This document shows, in pieces, positions 1 to 6,301 of a DNA stretch of 7,287 bases. Numbering within the stretch: the stretch's first letter is position 1; each line of letters begins with the position of its first letter. The stretch is from the NCBI GenBank assembly GCA_025453305.1, contig JALOQO010000027.1, positions 1 through 7,287 on the forward strand, written 5' to 3'. The translations under genes were made by a program, and so were the position numbers. The notes under the pieces were generated by a model that ran no database searches, was not told the DNA's origin, and saw nothing but the letters and a program-made list of their open reading frames with translations. The stretch is from Patescibacteria group bacterium. Its GTDB lineage: Bacteria; Patescibacteriota; Saccharimonadia; Saccharimonadales; CAIOMD01.

Positions 1-10
1 CCTATTTTTG

Positions 11-55
11 TTGGTATTCCATACCGTAGACCAACCCCGCCTTTTACGCTAAGAT
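11..55 (+). promoter_or_regulatory. Possible promoter with overlapping inverted repeats upstream of the first gene
   Basis: A TAGACC hexamer (27-32) lies 17 bases before TAAGAT (50-55); each matches four of six bases of the sigma70 -35 and -10 consensus. The predicted transcript start falls at about 62, only two or three bases before the ATG at 65, and no Shine-Dalgarno sequence is visible, so the mRNA would be nearly leaderless. Two small inverted repeats overlap the -35 side: GGTAT/ATACC (13-17 and 21-25) and TTGGT/ACCAA (11-15 and 30-34). They could be an operator, but such short repeats also occur by chance. Confidence 0.25.
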
Positions 56-64
56 TATTTTAGT

Positions 65-955
65 ATGACAAATTCCAGCGGTGAACAAACGCCACCAGCA
101 TTCGAAGATACGGAGCCCAAAAGGGATATAAAACTGCCAGATTTTTGCTTAGGCGTTAACACGATTGATCAAATACCAGGTATCAGGGTACCTTTAATAA
201 CTGAATTAAGTTTATTTTTTAATGTTAAACCTTCTATTAACGGTGATTGGTCTATTACAGATTTGGGCTCATTAATCCAAGCAAGCGGTAGAAGTAAAGT
301 ATTCACTGATAATTTACCAAGATTAGAAGAGGCTTTCACAGGAAAAGACGGAGTTCAGATTGCAATTGAATGGGTAGAAAAATCAGGTTTATTAACCCCA
401 GTATATAGAAATTTTGAAAACCCACAATTAGAGATACCCAAAAGATATGATCATGTCTTAATTACGGGTGGAGTTAGAAACTGGATGGTGCGCCGAGCGG
501 TGCAATTGATTAAAATAAAAATAGAGGGTTCACCTATCGAGCATGTAAACTTAGCTAGCGGTAATAGAATAATGAAGCAAACAGAAGGAGATGATGTATT
601 ACCGGGAGACACAGAATCGTCTTATATGGAAAGAGTCATAATGCCTCTTTTAGAGGCCGAAGGTATTAATTGTAAAACTATCTTTCGTGATACAGAAAGT
701 GGTAGCGAGCTCGCCGATGCGATTGTACGGCAACTAGGCCCAGGTAATTTATTAATAATATGTAATGCCGGTAATTGGATTAAAAATGGTGGACAAATTC
801 GCAGAGCAGATAAAAGTCAACAATTAAAAATATTTGTAGTTAGCGATTCCATTCCGCTGGCTAAAAATGGTGAGCCTCCAGAAACCCATCAGAACCCGCT
901 AACCGCCATTAATCAACTAGCGCGAAACCTACAAGAATTAAGACATTATTATTAA
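65..955 (+). CDS. Hypothetical protein with a DUF218 (YdcF/SanA/ElyC)-like C-terminal half
   Basis: A 296-aa soluble protein with no signal peptide or membrane segment. I do not recognise the first ~125 residues, which start with an acidic/polar tail. Residues ~128-265 follow the motif order of the DUF218 fold: a strand ending in a Gly-Gly turn (HVLITGG, 130-136) followed by an Arg/Ala helix (RRAVQLI, 143-149); a second strand ending in SGNR (165-168); a helix SSYMERVIMPLLEAEGI (185-201), like the family's 'E..M...L...G(V/I)'; a segment ESGSELADA (211-219), like 'S.nT.eNA'; and a strand LLIICNAGNW followed by RRA (229-248), like the 'VTs..H..RA' segment. DUF218 proteins such as SanA and ElyC are linked to envelope or peptidoglycan precursor functions, but their chemistry is poorly defined and most carry a membrane anchor, which this one lacks. 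The match is by eye. The ATG is close to the predicted transcript start and lacks a Shine-Dalgarno sequence. It sits 103 bases before the WhiB-like gene. Confidence 0.75.
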   Translation: MTNSSGEQTPPAFEDTEPKRDIKLPDFCLGVNTIDQIPGIRVPLITELSLFFNVKPSINGDWSITDLGSLIQASGRSKVFTDNLPRLEEAFTGKDGVQIAIEWVEKSGLLTPVYRNFENPQLEIPKRYDHVLITGGVRNWMVRRAVQLIKIKIEGSPIEHVNLASGNRIMKQTEGDDVLPGDTESSYMERVIMPLLEAEGINCKTIFRDTESGSELADAIVRQLGPGNLLIICNAGNWIKNGGQIRRADKSQQLKIFVVSDSIPLAKNGEPPETHQNPLTAINQLARNLQELRHYY

Positions 956-995
956 AAGGACAATCTAAAGTTAAGTAATACAATAATTCTTAAGC

Positions 996-1025
996 TTGCA
1001 TATTTATTAAATATTAGTAGATAAT
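996..1025 (+). promoter_or_regulatory. Candidate sigma70-type promoter for the WhiB-like gene
   Basis: TTGCAT (996-1001) and GATAAT (1020-1025) are separated by 18 bases. The -10 element matches five of six consensus bases, while the -35 matches only at TTG. The predicted start near 1032 leaves a leader of about 27 bases containing the Shine-Dalgarno AGGAG (1049-1053), five bases before the ATG at 1059. The surrounding sequence is very AT-rich, so chance matches are likely. Confidence 0.35.
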
Positions 1026-1058
1026 GTCAATTAGTTTAAAAATAATATAGGAGATTAT

Positions 1059-1805
1059 ATGTCTACAGGAGAAAAACCTAGTAATCTTGGTGTTGTGCAT
1101 GGAGCGAAGTTAAATGAATACTTAGTACACTTAAGAGCACAGAGACCCGAGCTCGCAAGGGAATTGCAAACTAGAATCGGAGTTATCGCTATAGGCGAGC
1201 TTCGAAGATTAGTTTACGGTCAAGATAGGGTCAGCGATCCTGGGCTGATATCTTTAGCATTAGAAATGAGTAGCCAAACCGAATCACCTGGTTCTTGGTT
1301 AGGCCGGTCTGCTTGTGCAAGTGTACCATTCGATACCCATTTTCCCGAGGAGGGCCAAAGTACTATTAATCCTTTATTAGTTTGTGCTAATTGCCCAGTA
1401 TTGCCAGATTGCCTATTTGATAGTTTTCAGAATGATGGACATAATACACACGGAATGACATCTGCATTAAAACCTACAGAAAGAGCTATAATAAAAAGAG
1501 AATCACCCAATGATCCCAATCGGGCATATTCAGAAGCTGTTCGTGTCCTATTCGGTAAAAAATATCCACCATCTAGAACCAGAACAAATAAACCATTACT
1601 GGATAACAGCCAAAGATATTCACTTGTTACTATTGGTGTTCAAAAAATTATAAATGAAGATCCGGAAAAAGCGCACAAACTACTAGCCTTTGGAATAGAA
1701 AATTCGGATAAGGAGCTAAGAGCTGCGTTGATTTTGTTTGGTATTGCAAATAATCTTCTTGACCCAGATGGTGATTATGGTTATGATAAAAGTATATTAG
1801 CGTAA
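1059..1805 (+). CDS. WhiB-like iron-sulfur protein with long N- and C-terminal extensions
   Basis: A 248-aa protein whose centre (residues ~80-147) matches the WhiB (Wbl) family. Trp80 is followed by Cys86 with the family's W-x5-C spacing. FP lies 9-10 residues after that Cys (95-96), where WhiB proteins have FFP. LVCANCPV then gives Cys109 and Cys112, with Cys118 five residues later (C-x2-C-x5-C), followed by Leu119. A Gly132...Glu141-Arg142 segment has the spacing of the WhiB turn and its trailing 'ER' helix. Wbl proteins bind a [4Fe-4S] cluster through four Cys, usually dock on region 4 of the primary sigma factor, and respond to O2 or NO or control cell-cycle genes. Here the G[VI]WGG sigma-contact turn reads GMTSA. 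The flanks are unusual: a helical N-terminal extension (1-75) and a ~100-residue C-terminal region with a basic patch (GKKYPPSRTRTNK, 166-178) that could play the DNA-binding role of the usual Wbl basic tail. The start is firm: ATG with AGGAG five bases upstream. A stand-alone zinc-binding role for the Cys set is the main alternative. Confidence 0.8.
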   Translation: MSTGEKPSNLGVVHGAKLNEYLVHLRAQRPELARELQTRIGVIAIGELRRLVYGQDRVSDPGLISLALEMSSQTESPGSWLGRSACASVPFDTHFPEEGQSTINPLLVCANCPVLPDCLFDSFQNDGHNTHGMTSALKPTERAIIKRESPNDPNRAYSEAVRVLFGKKYPPSRTRTNKPLLDNSQRYSLVTIGVQKIINEDPEKAHKLLAFGIENSDKELRAALILFGIANNLLDPDGDYGYDKSILA

Positions 1806-1864
1806 AATAAAACACGCTCGCACAAAATAAGAACAAATATTAAAAATCATATAAGAGGTAAACC

Positions 1865-3175
1865 GTGGATAGTCCGCAGCAACATCCGCGGCTATCTGTA
1901 TATAAGCAGTATTATTCGTCGGCGTCCGCAAATAGCCAGGCGAATGTATCTGCAGTTGTTTCAGATGTGCCGCTAGTACCAAATAAAACTTTTGGCCCGT
2001 TTAGGCCGTATGTAAAGCCAGAAGTTTTTGAACAAAATGCTAAAACTTTTAGACGCTCCAGAGTAAAAGGGCGAGTTTTTAAGATATTTCTTATTTTATT
2101 TATTTTGCTTATTTTGATTGTTGCAGCCCTAGGCGCGGTTGGTTACACCTTAAATAGTAAATATAAAGGCCGTGCATTGCCTTATACCTATGTTGGTAAT
2201 TTATCTGTTGGTGGCTTAACGCAACCCGAGATAAAACAGGTTTTAGACACCAAATCCAAAGAAGTAAGAGTTACACTTGTAGAGGCTGGCTTAACCAGGG
2301 ATGTACCTGTTGATGTCTTTGGAGCCCAGTTTGACACTCAAAAAGCAAGCGAACAAGCAATAACAGGCTTTAACCCTTTTTCTTATCTACAAAAACGGGT
2401 TTTTACCGTACCAGCAGAAGTAGACGAACAATTTATAGATGGTTTTATAAGACTCTATGTGGCAGACAAACAAACCAAGTCAGAAAATGCTCGTATTATT
2501 AAAAGTAAAAAAGATCTAGTAGTGGTGCCAGAAATCGCTGGTTTTAGAACCAACACCGATTATGTAGCGCAACAATTAAGAGAACAACTACCCAAACTAG
2601 AAGATCCGGTTATAAATCTAAGTACAGTCACTGATAAACCAAATATCACCGCAGCCGATTTAGCTGGCGATATAGAAAAAGCCAAAAATTTAATTTCCGG
2701 CCAAGCGGGCGTTAGGGTTTATAATACCGTTATTAGGCCCAAAGAAGAACAAAAACTAAGCTGGCTTGATATAAAAGAAGTGCCGGGTACTAATGGTGTA
2801 CAAATAATGTTTTCAAAAACAAAAGTCAGAGAATATGTATCGGAACTTGCACAAAAATATACAAATCCTAAAGTAGATGAAACAATCATTAATAATCCAG
2901 ATGGTTCACAAACTGTTAGCCCAGGTAAAAACGGCCAAAAAGTAAAAAATCTAGACGAGGTAGCCAACAAGCTATATACGGCACTATCTAACCAACAAAA
3001 TATAGAAGTAGCTTTTGAGTTTGAGCAAGAACCATATGTTGCCGTAGATAGGTCTAAATTAATTTCACCCAAGCTAGAAGCTCCGGTGGTAGACGGTGCT
3101 AGTAATAATTTACCTAATTCAAATCCTAGTAATTTACCTAATACTAATACTCAAACACAACCAGCCAATCCTTAA
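1865..3175 (+). CDS. Single-pass membrane protein with PG_binding_4 (VanW/YkuD-associated) domains
   Basis: A 436-aa protein predicted to sit in the cytoplasmic membrane with its bulk outside. A polar N-terminal tail (1-62) leads to a basic stretch (RRSRVKGR, 63-70) and one strong hydrophobic helix (~72-94); by the positive-inside rule the C-terminal side is extracellular. The segment YVGNLSVGGLTQPEIKQVL (109-127) is the typical opening of VanW/YkuD-associated proteins. Residues ~205-245 (VVVPEIAGFRTN then a helix) and ~320-385 (YVSELAQKY, a Gly-rich loop, VKNLDEVANKLYTAL) each look like a PG_binding_4 domain. There is no VanW domain and no YkuD His/Cys active-site motif, so it is more likely a wall-binding or scaffold protein than an enzyme. 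The tail (~409-436) is Asn/Pro/Ser/Thr-rich and probably disordered. It starts at GTG, supported by AGAGG at 1854-1858, six bases upstream. It follows the WhiB-like gene by 59 bases and could be co-transcribed with it. Confidence 0.8.
   Translation: MDSPQQHPRLSVYKQYYSSASANSQANVSAVVSDVPLVPNKTFGPFRPYVKPEVFEQNAKTFRRSRVKGRVFKIFLILFILLILIVAALGAVGYTLNSKYKGRALPYTYVGNLSVGGLTQPEIKQVLDTKSKEVRVTLVEAGLTRDVPVDVFGAQFDTQKASEQAITGFNPFSYLQKRVFTVPAEVDEQFIDGFIRLYVADKQTKSENARIIKSKKDLVVVPEIAGFRTNTDYVAQQLREQLPKLEDPVINLSTVTDKPNITAADLAGDIEKAKNLISGQAGVRVYNTVIRPKEEQKLSWLDIKEVPGTNGVQIMFSKTKVREYVSELAQKYTNPKVDETIINNPDGSQTVSPGKNGQKVKNLDEVANKLYTALSNQQNIEVAFEFEQEPYVAVDRSKLISPKLEAPVVDGASNNLPNSNPSNLPNTNTQTQPANP
3106..3142 (+). 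repeat. Short direct repeat in the PG-binding protein tail
   Basis: The 13-base word TAATTTACCTAAT occurs at 3106-3118 and 3130-3142, 24 bases apart, and encodes the repeated Asn-Leu-Pro-Asn unit of the disordered tail. The eight-codon period keeps frame, so slippage could lengthen or shorten the tail without breaking the gene. Confidence 0.6.
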
Positions 3176-3193
3176 TCTTGAGCCGAGGTTTTT
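3174..3193 (+). terminator. Weak possible intrinsic terminator after the PG-binding protein gene
   Basis: A 7-bp stem (3174-3180 with 3184-3190, two G-T wobbles) has a 3-base loop (AGC) and ends in a run of five T (3189-3193). It lies right at the stop codon and before the candidate polA promoter, which is where a terminator would be expected. The stem is short and partly wobble-paired, so termination would be inefficient at best. Confidence 0.22.
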
Positions 3194-3225
3194 ATGTACA
3201 TCGAGTTTAAATAGTTAATTACAGG

Positions 3226-3254
3226 TTCGCATCTTTTATCCAACAGAGTATACT
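3226..3254 (+). promoter_or_regulatory. Candidate sigma70-type promoter for polA
   Basis: TTCGCA (3226-3231) and TATACT (3249-3254) are separated by exactly 17 bases; they match four and five of six consensus bases. They sit in the 107-base gap before polA. The predicted transcript start, near 3261, coincides with the 5' edge of the only Shine-Dalgarno-like sequence, giving a very short leader. Confidence 0.45.
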
Positions 3255-3261
3255 GTTACTT

Positions 3262-3267
3262 AAGGAG
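3262..3267 (+). promoter_or_regulatory. AAGGAG ribosome binding site with awkward spacing to the polA start
   Basis: AAGGAG is a strong Shine-Dalgarno sequence, but it lies 3 bases before an in-frame TTG (3271) and 15 bases before the ATG (3283). Other genes here use five or six bases, as at 1059, 1865 and 6007. The only codon at six bases is CTG (3274). The ATG is preferred because it places the nuclease acidic residues (113, 115, 116, 138, 140) at the same positions as in E. coli Pol I. The TTG would add only four residues. Confidence 0.5.
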
Positions 3268-3282
3268 TTTTTGCTGCGAGCT

Positions 3283-5979
3283 ATGGCCGATAAGAAAAGA
3301 TTAGTTTTAATAGACGGAAAATCTGTTTTTTACAGAGGCTACTATGCCATGCCCAACTTAAGCACCAAAGACGGTACACCTACGGGTGGTGTTTATGGCT
3401 TTGCAACTTTAAGCCTAGAGGTTATAAAGCGCTTAAAGCCGGATTTTGTAGCAGTAGCTTGGGATAAACCCAAAACCAATATTCGTAAACGGCTAGAGAT
3501 ATATCCGCAGTATAAGGCGGGGCGCAAACCTGCACCAGCAGATTTTTATGCACAAGTACCAATATTACACGAACTATTAGATAGCTTAGGTTGGCCACTA
3601 TACGAGCTAGATGATTACGAAGCCGATGACATTATGGCAGGCTTAGCTAAAAAAGCAGATTCTAAAGGTATCGAAACAATATTAATTACAAGTGATTTAG
3701 ACGCTCTTCAGTGCATTAGCGAACATACAAAAGTGTACGCTCTAAAAAAAGGTTTAAGCAATATAGAGCAGTTTCACCCCGAAAGTTTCACTGCAAAGTA
3801 TGGTTTAAGCCCCAATCAATTTTTAGATCTTAAGGCCCTACAGGGCGATAGTAGCGACAATATACCAGGTGTTCCTGGCGTTGGAGCCAAAACCGCATCG
3901 GCATTATTGCAAAAATATATAACTTTAGATGGTATTTATGAAAACATCGAACTCGTTAGTGGAAGTATAAAGGAGAAACTAATAGCCGGAAAAGAATCGG
4001 CCTACTTAAGTAAAAAATTAGCAACATTATTTACAGATGCTCCTCTTGAATTAGACCTAAAGGCTATGGATGTACATAACTTTAATGGTAATAAACTTAG
4101 GCAAAATCTAGAAAAGCTCGAATTTAGAGCAATTTTAAGGCAACTAAACGATTTACCAATTAACGGTAACCATAACTTAACAATAAAAGATTCAAACACA
4201 ACGGTAGTTACCGGCAAGCCATTACCTAAATTAATCGATGCATCTAAAGCCGATTTAAAAAGCCCAAAAGAACTTTTTGTTTATGCTTGTAGCCGTAAAG
4301 CAAATGGCATAGATCCGATTTGCGTCGTTGTTGGAACTAGCGAATGGGTAACAATAATAAATGCCAAAGACTTTATCGCATACAAGAAATATTTTTCTAA
4401 ACCCCTTGTTGGATATAATATTAAATCTACTTTAAAAACCTTATTTATGTTGGGTTTAACAGATTTTATTGTGGGGCACGATGTCCAGGTGGGGGCGTTT
4501 ATCATAAATTCGTTAGAACGAAACTTACAGCTTACAGATTTAGCAGATCAAATTGGCTTACAAGCAACTGATTTATATGATGTACCAGCAGAGGATATTG
4601 GTGAATTTGCCCCTGGTTATATTGCGGCTCTGGTCGCGCTTACAGCCAATCAGAGAAAGGAACTATCTTTAAACCCTAAACTATCAACTCTTTGCACCAG
4701 CGTCGAATGGCCAGTGCTTGCGGTGCTAGCAAAAATGGAACAAGCAGGTATATCACTAGATAGTGAATACTTAAATAAAATGGCAAGAATGTTGCAAGAT
4801 CAAATTAGCGACATTGAACAAACTATTTATGGCTATGCCGACCAGGAGTTTAATATAAGCAGTCCCCAGCAACTAGCCAGTGTGTTATTTGATGATATGG
4901 GATTGCCAACCCATGGAATAAAAAAGGGTAAAACTGGCTATAGCACAGCCGCCAGCGAGCTGGATAAATTACGTGAACTAAACCCAATTATTGACCAAAT
5001 AAGTTTGTATCGTGAATACACAAAACTTAAAAGTACCTATGTTGATACTTTACCACAGCAAGTTGCACAAGATGGCCGGGTGCATACTACATTTAATGTA
5101 ACCGTGGCACAAACGGGCAGATTAAGCAGTGCCGACCCTAATTTGCAAAATATTCCTGTTCGTAGTGATTTAGGGAGGCAAATTAGAACAGCTTTTGTAG
5201 CAAGCCCCGGTTGCGTTTTTGTTAGCGCCGATTACAGCCAGTTCGAACTCCGTTTGGCTGCAGTTTTAGCAGGCGATTTAGATATGGTAGATGCCTTTAA
5301 TAGTGGCGCTGATATTCATACTCGTACTGCCGCAGAAGTTTATGGCGTTGCGCTAGATGATGTTACAAGTGATATGCGCAGTAACGCTAAAATTATAAAC
5401 TTTGGAGTTTTATATGGAATGAGCCCGCATGGACTAGCGGTAGCTACCGGAATGACCATGTCAGATGCTAAAAATTTTATTGATAGATATTTTGCCGCTC
5501 GCCAGCCATTGGTTAATTATATAGATAATCTTAAAAAATTAGCCAAGGAGCAGGGTTATGTAGAAACTCTGTTTGGCAGGAGACGGCCAACGCCAGATGT
5601 AAATAGTAGTAATTTTGTTGTTCGTGAAGCGGCCTTTAGGCAGGCGGTTAATATGCCGATACAAGGAACAGAAGCAGATCTAATGAAAATGGCAATGATC
5701 AAACTAGACCAAAAGCTTGCCGCTTTTGTGGAGAGTAGGAAAATGGAAACAGAAAATAGGAAAGAACAGAGCCCATTACCTATTACCCAATCCCTGGCCC
5801 CGATTGATATACCGCGTCAATTACTGCAGATACACGATAGCATCTTGGTAGAGTGCCCAGAACCCGAATCTATCAAAGTATCGGATATTATGAAGCAAAC
5901 CATGGAGCAAATTTACCCAGAAATTGGAATACATCTTAAGGTAGATGTTAAAATTGGCAAAAATTGGGGCGAAATTTAG
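3283..5979 (+). CDS. polA: DNA polymerase I, with 5' nuclease and a degenerate proofreading domain
   Basis: An 898-aa family A polymerase (E. coli Pol I is 928) for gap filling, Okazaki fragment maturation and repair. The N-terminal 5'-3' nuclease (~1-290) keeps its acidic set: Asp11 in LIDG, Glu113/Asp115/Asp116 in EADD, Asp138 and Asp140 in SDLD, and Asp189/Asp192 in GDSSDNIPGVPGVG, leading into the helix-hairpin-helix. The central 3'-5' exonuclease region (~325-470) has lost its DEDD residues: there is no DxE motif, and the 'N-x-K-Y-D' segment reads NIKST (379-383). It should therefore not proofread, as in Taq and Bst. The polymerase domain is intact: TGRLSS (611-616); motif A DYSQFELR (650-657) with Asp650; motif B with Arg699, Lys703, Phe707 and Tyr711; motif C HDS with Asp852. 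Three oddities stand out: Phe654 in motif A where Ile is usual; Ser853 where HDE is usual; and extra residues at ~818-840 just before motif C. An in-frame TTG at 3271 is an alternative start. Confidence 0.97.
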   Translation: MADKKRLVLIDGKSVFYRGYYAMPNLSTKDGTPTGGVYGFATLSLEVIKRLKPDFVAVAWDKPKTNIRKRLEIYPQYKAGRKPAPADFYAQVPILHELLDSLGWPLYELDDYEADDIMAGLAKKADSKGIETILITSDLDALQCISEHTKVYALKKGLSNIEQFHPESFTAKYGLSPNQFLDLKALQGDSSDNIPGVPGVGAKTASALLQKYITLDGIYENIELVSGSIKEKLIAGKESAYLSKKLATLFTDAPLELDLKAMDVHNFNGNKLRQNLEKLEFRAILRQLNDLPINGNHNLTIKDSNTTVVTGKPLPKLIDASKADLKSPKELFVYACSRKANGIDPICVVVGTSEWVTIINAKDFIAYKKYFSKPLVGYNIKSTLKTLFMLGLTDFIVGHDVQVGAFIINSLERNLQLTDLADQIGLQATDLYDVPAEDIGEFAPGYIAALVALTANQRKELSLNPKLSTLCTSVEWPVLAVLAKMEQAGISLDSEYLNKMARMLQDQISDIEQTIYGYADQEFNISSPQQLASVLFDDMGLPTHGIKKGKTGYSTAASELDKLRELNPIIDQISLYREYTKLKSTYVDTLPQQVAQDGRVHTTFNVTVAQTGRLSSADPNLQNIPVRSDLGRQIRTAFVASPGCVFVSADYSQFELRLAAVLAGDLDMVDAFNSGADIHTRTAAEVYGVALDDVTSDMRSNAKIINFGVLYGMSPHGLAVATGMTMSDAKNFIDRYFAARQPLVNYIDNLKKLAKEQGYVETLFGRRRPTPDVNSSNFVVREAAFRQAVNMPIQGTEADLMKMAMIKLDQKLAAFVESRKMETENRKEQSPLPITQSLAPIDIPRQLLQIHDSILVECPEPESIKVSDIMKQTMEQIYPEIGIHLKVDVKIGKNWGEI
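5734..5802 (+). repeat. Possible inserted low-complexity element inside polA
   Basis: Between the helix ending in DQKL and the strand before motif C, E. coli Pol I has about 8 residues; this protein has about 34. The extra part reads as a polar string (residues ~818-840, including ENRKEQ and SPLPITQS) unlike any Pol I core element. The DNA is strongly strand-asymmetric: 5731-5771 is almost all purine, and 5772-5800 is mostly pyrimidine. AATAGG (5755-5760) can pair with CCTATT (5779-5784). This resembles a palindromic or mobile mini-element captured in frame, as described for Rickettsia palindromic elements. Edges are approximate, and only one copy is in the window. Confidence 0.4.
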
Positions 5980-6006
5980 TTATATAAAACCTAAGAAAGG
6001 ATTTTT

Positions 6007-6243
6007 ATGCCAAGTAGACATGATAGGATAGCAATATTAGCATCAAAGCACGGAATTGATCATCTTTCAAAAACACCCGATTATTACGGTCAAGGTAATT
6101 ATCATAGAATAACTTCGAGTAGTTTAGGAAAAATTGGCACCCGCGGTTCTTTAGTTATTGATAAATCTACAGGGTTGAGCGTAAATCCAGAAGGTGATTT
6201 ATTGCCGGCACCTATACCAAGACCGGACGGTGGTTATTATTAA
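6007..6243 (+). CDS. Small hypothetical protein, 78 aa
   Basis: I do not recognise this protein. It begins at an ATG with a good Shine-Dalgarno sequence (AAAGGA, 5996-6001, five bases upstream), 27 bases after the polA stop, so it is probably translated from the polA transcript. It is soluble, with no signal peptide, membrane segment or Cys. The N-terminal third is mildly basic and could be helical (HDRIAILASKHGIDHL, 5-20). The middle is Gly/Ser/Tyr-rich, and the end is Pro-rich with a GGYY terminus (LLPAPIPRPDGGYY). The clean start, codon use like the neighbours and the lack of a competing frame favour a real gene. Nothing supports a function. Confidence 0.6.
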   Translation: MPSRHDRIAILASKHGIDHLSKTPDYYGQGNYHRITSSSLGKIGTRGSLVIDKSTGLSVNPEGDLLPAPIPRPDGGYY

Positions 6244-6252
6244 TTGGTTTAG

Positions 6253-6278
6253 CTATTAAACATGATTCAATTTAATAG
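6253..6278. repeat. 8-bp perfect inverted repeat upstream of the CYTH gene
   Basis: CTATTAAA (6253-6260) and TTTAATAG (6271-6278) are perfect reverse complements around a 10-base loop that contains most of the putative -35 of the CYTH promoter. It could be a repressor operator. It is AT-only apart from one pair and is followed by GGTATTTTG rather than a clean T run, so a terminator for the preceding small gene is less likely. Confidence 0.4.
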
Positions 6279-6295
6279 GTATTTTGTGGGATAAT
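6266..6295 (+). promoter_or_regulatory. Candidate extended -10 promoter giving a leaderless CYTH mRNA
   Basis: TGG directly before GATAAT (6290-6295) forms an extended -10 (TGn plus five of six consensus bases). A weak -35, TTCAAT (6266-6271), lies 18 bases upstream. The sixth base after the -10 is 6301, so transcription would start at about 6302, the A of the ATG. No Shine-Dalgarno sequence precedes that ATG, which fits a leaderless transcript. Confidence 0.5.
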
Positions 6296-6301
6296 ACTGG
6301 T

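Noticed and set aside
1648..3072. Open frames on the minus strand opposite the WhiB-like and PG-binding genes
   Set aside because: They lie antisense to well-supported genes, have atypical composition (runs of His/Tyr, or Ser/Cys-rich) and no ribosome binding sites.
3236..3245. DnaA-box-like TTATCCAAC before polA
   Set aside because: It differs from TTATCCACA in the last two bases and stands alone without a cluster, so an origin is not supported.
938..6243. Shared Tyr-Tyr C-terminus of the first protein and the 78-aa protein
   Set aside because: Two terminal residues are too little to claim a common tag or degron.
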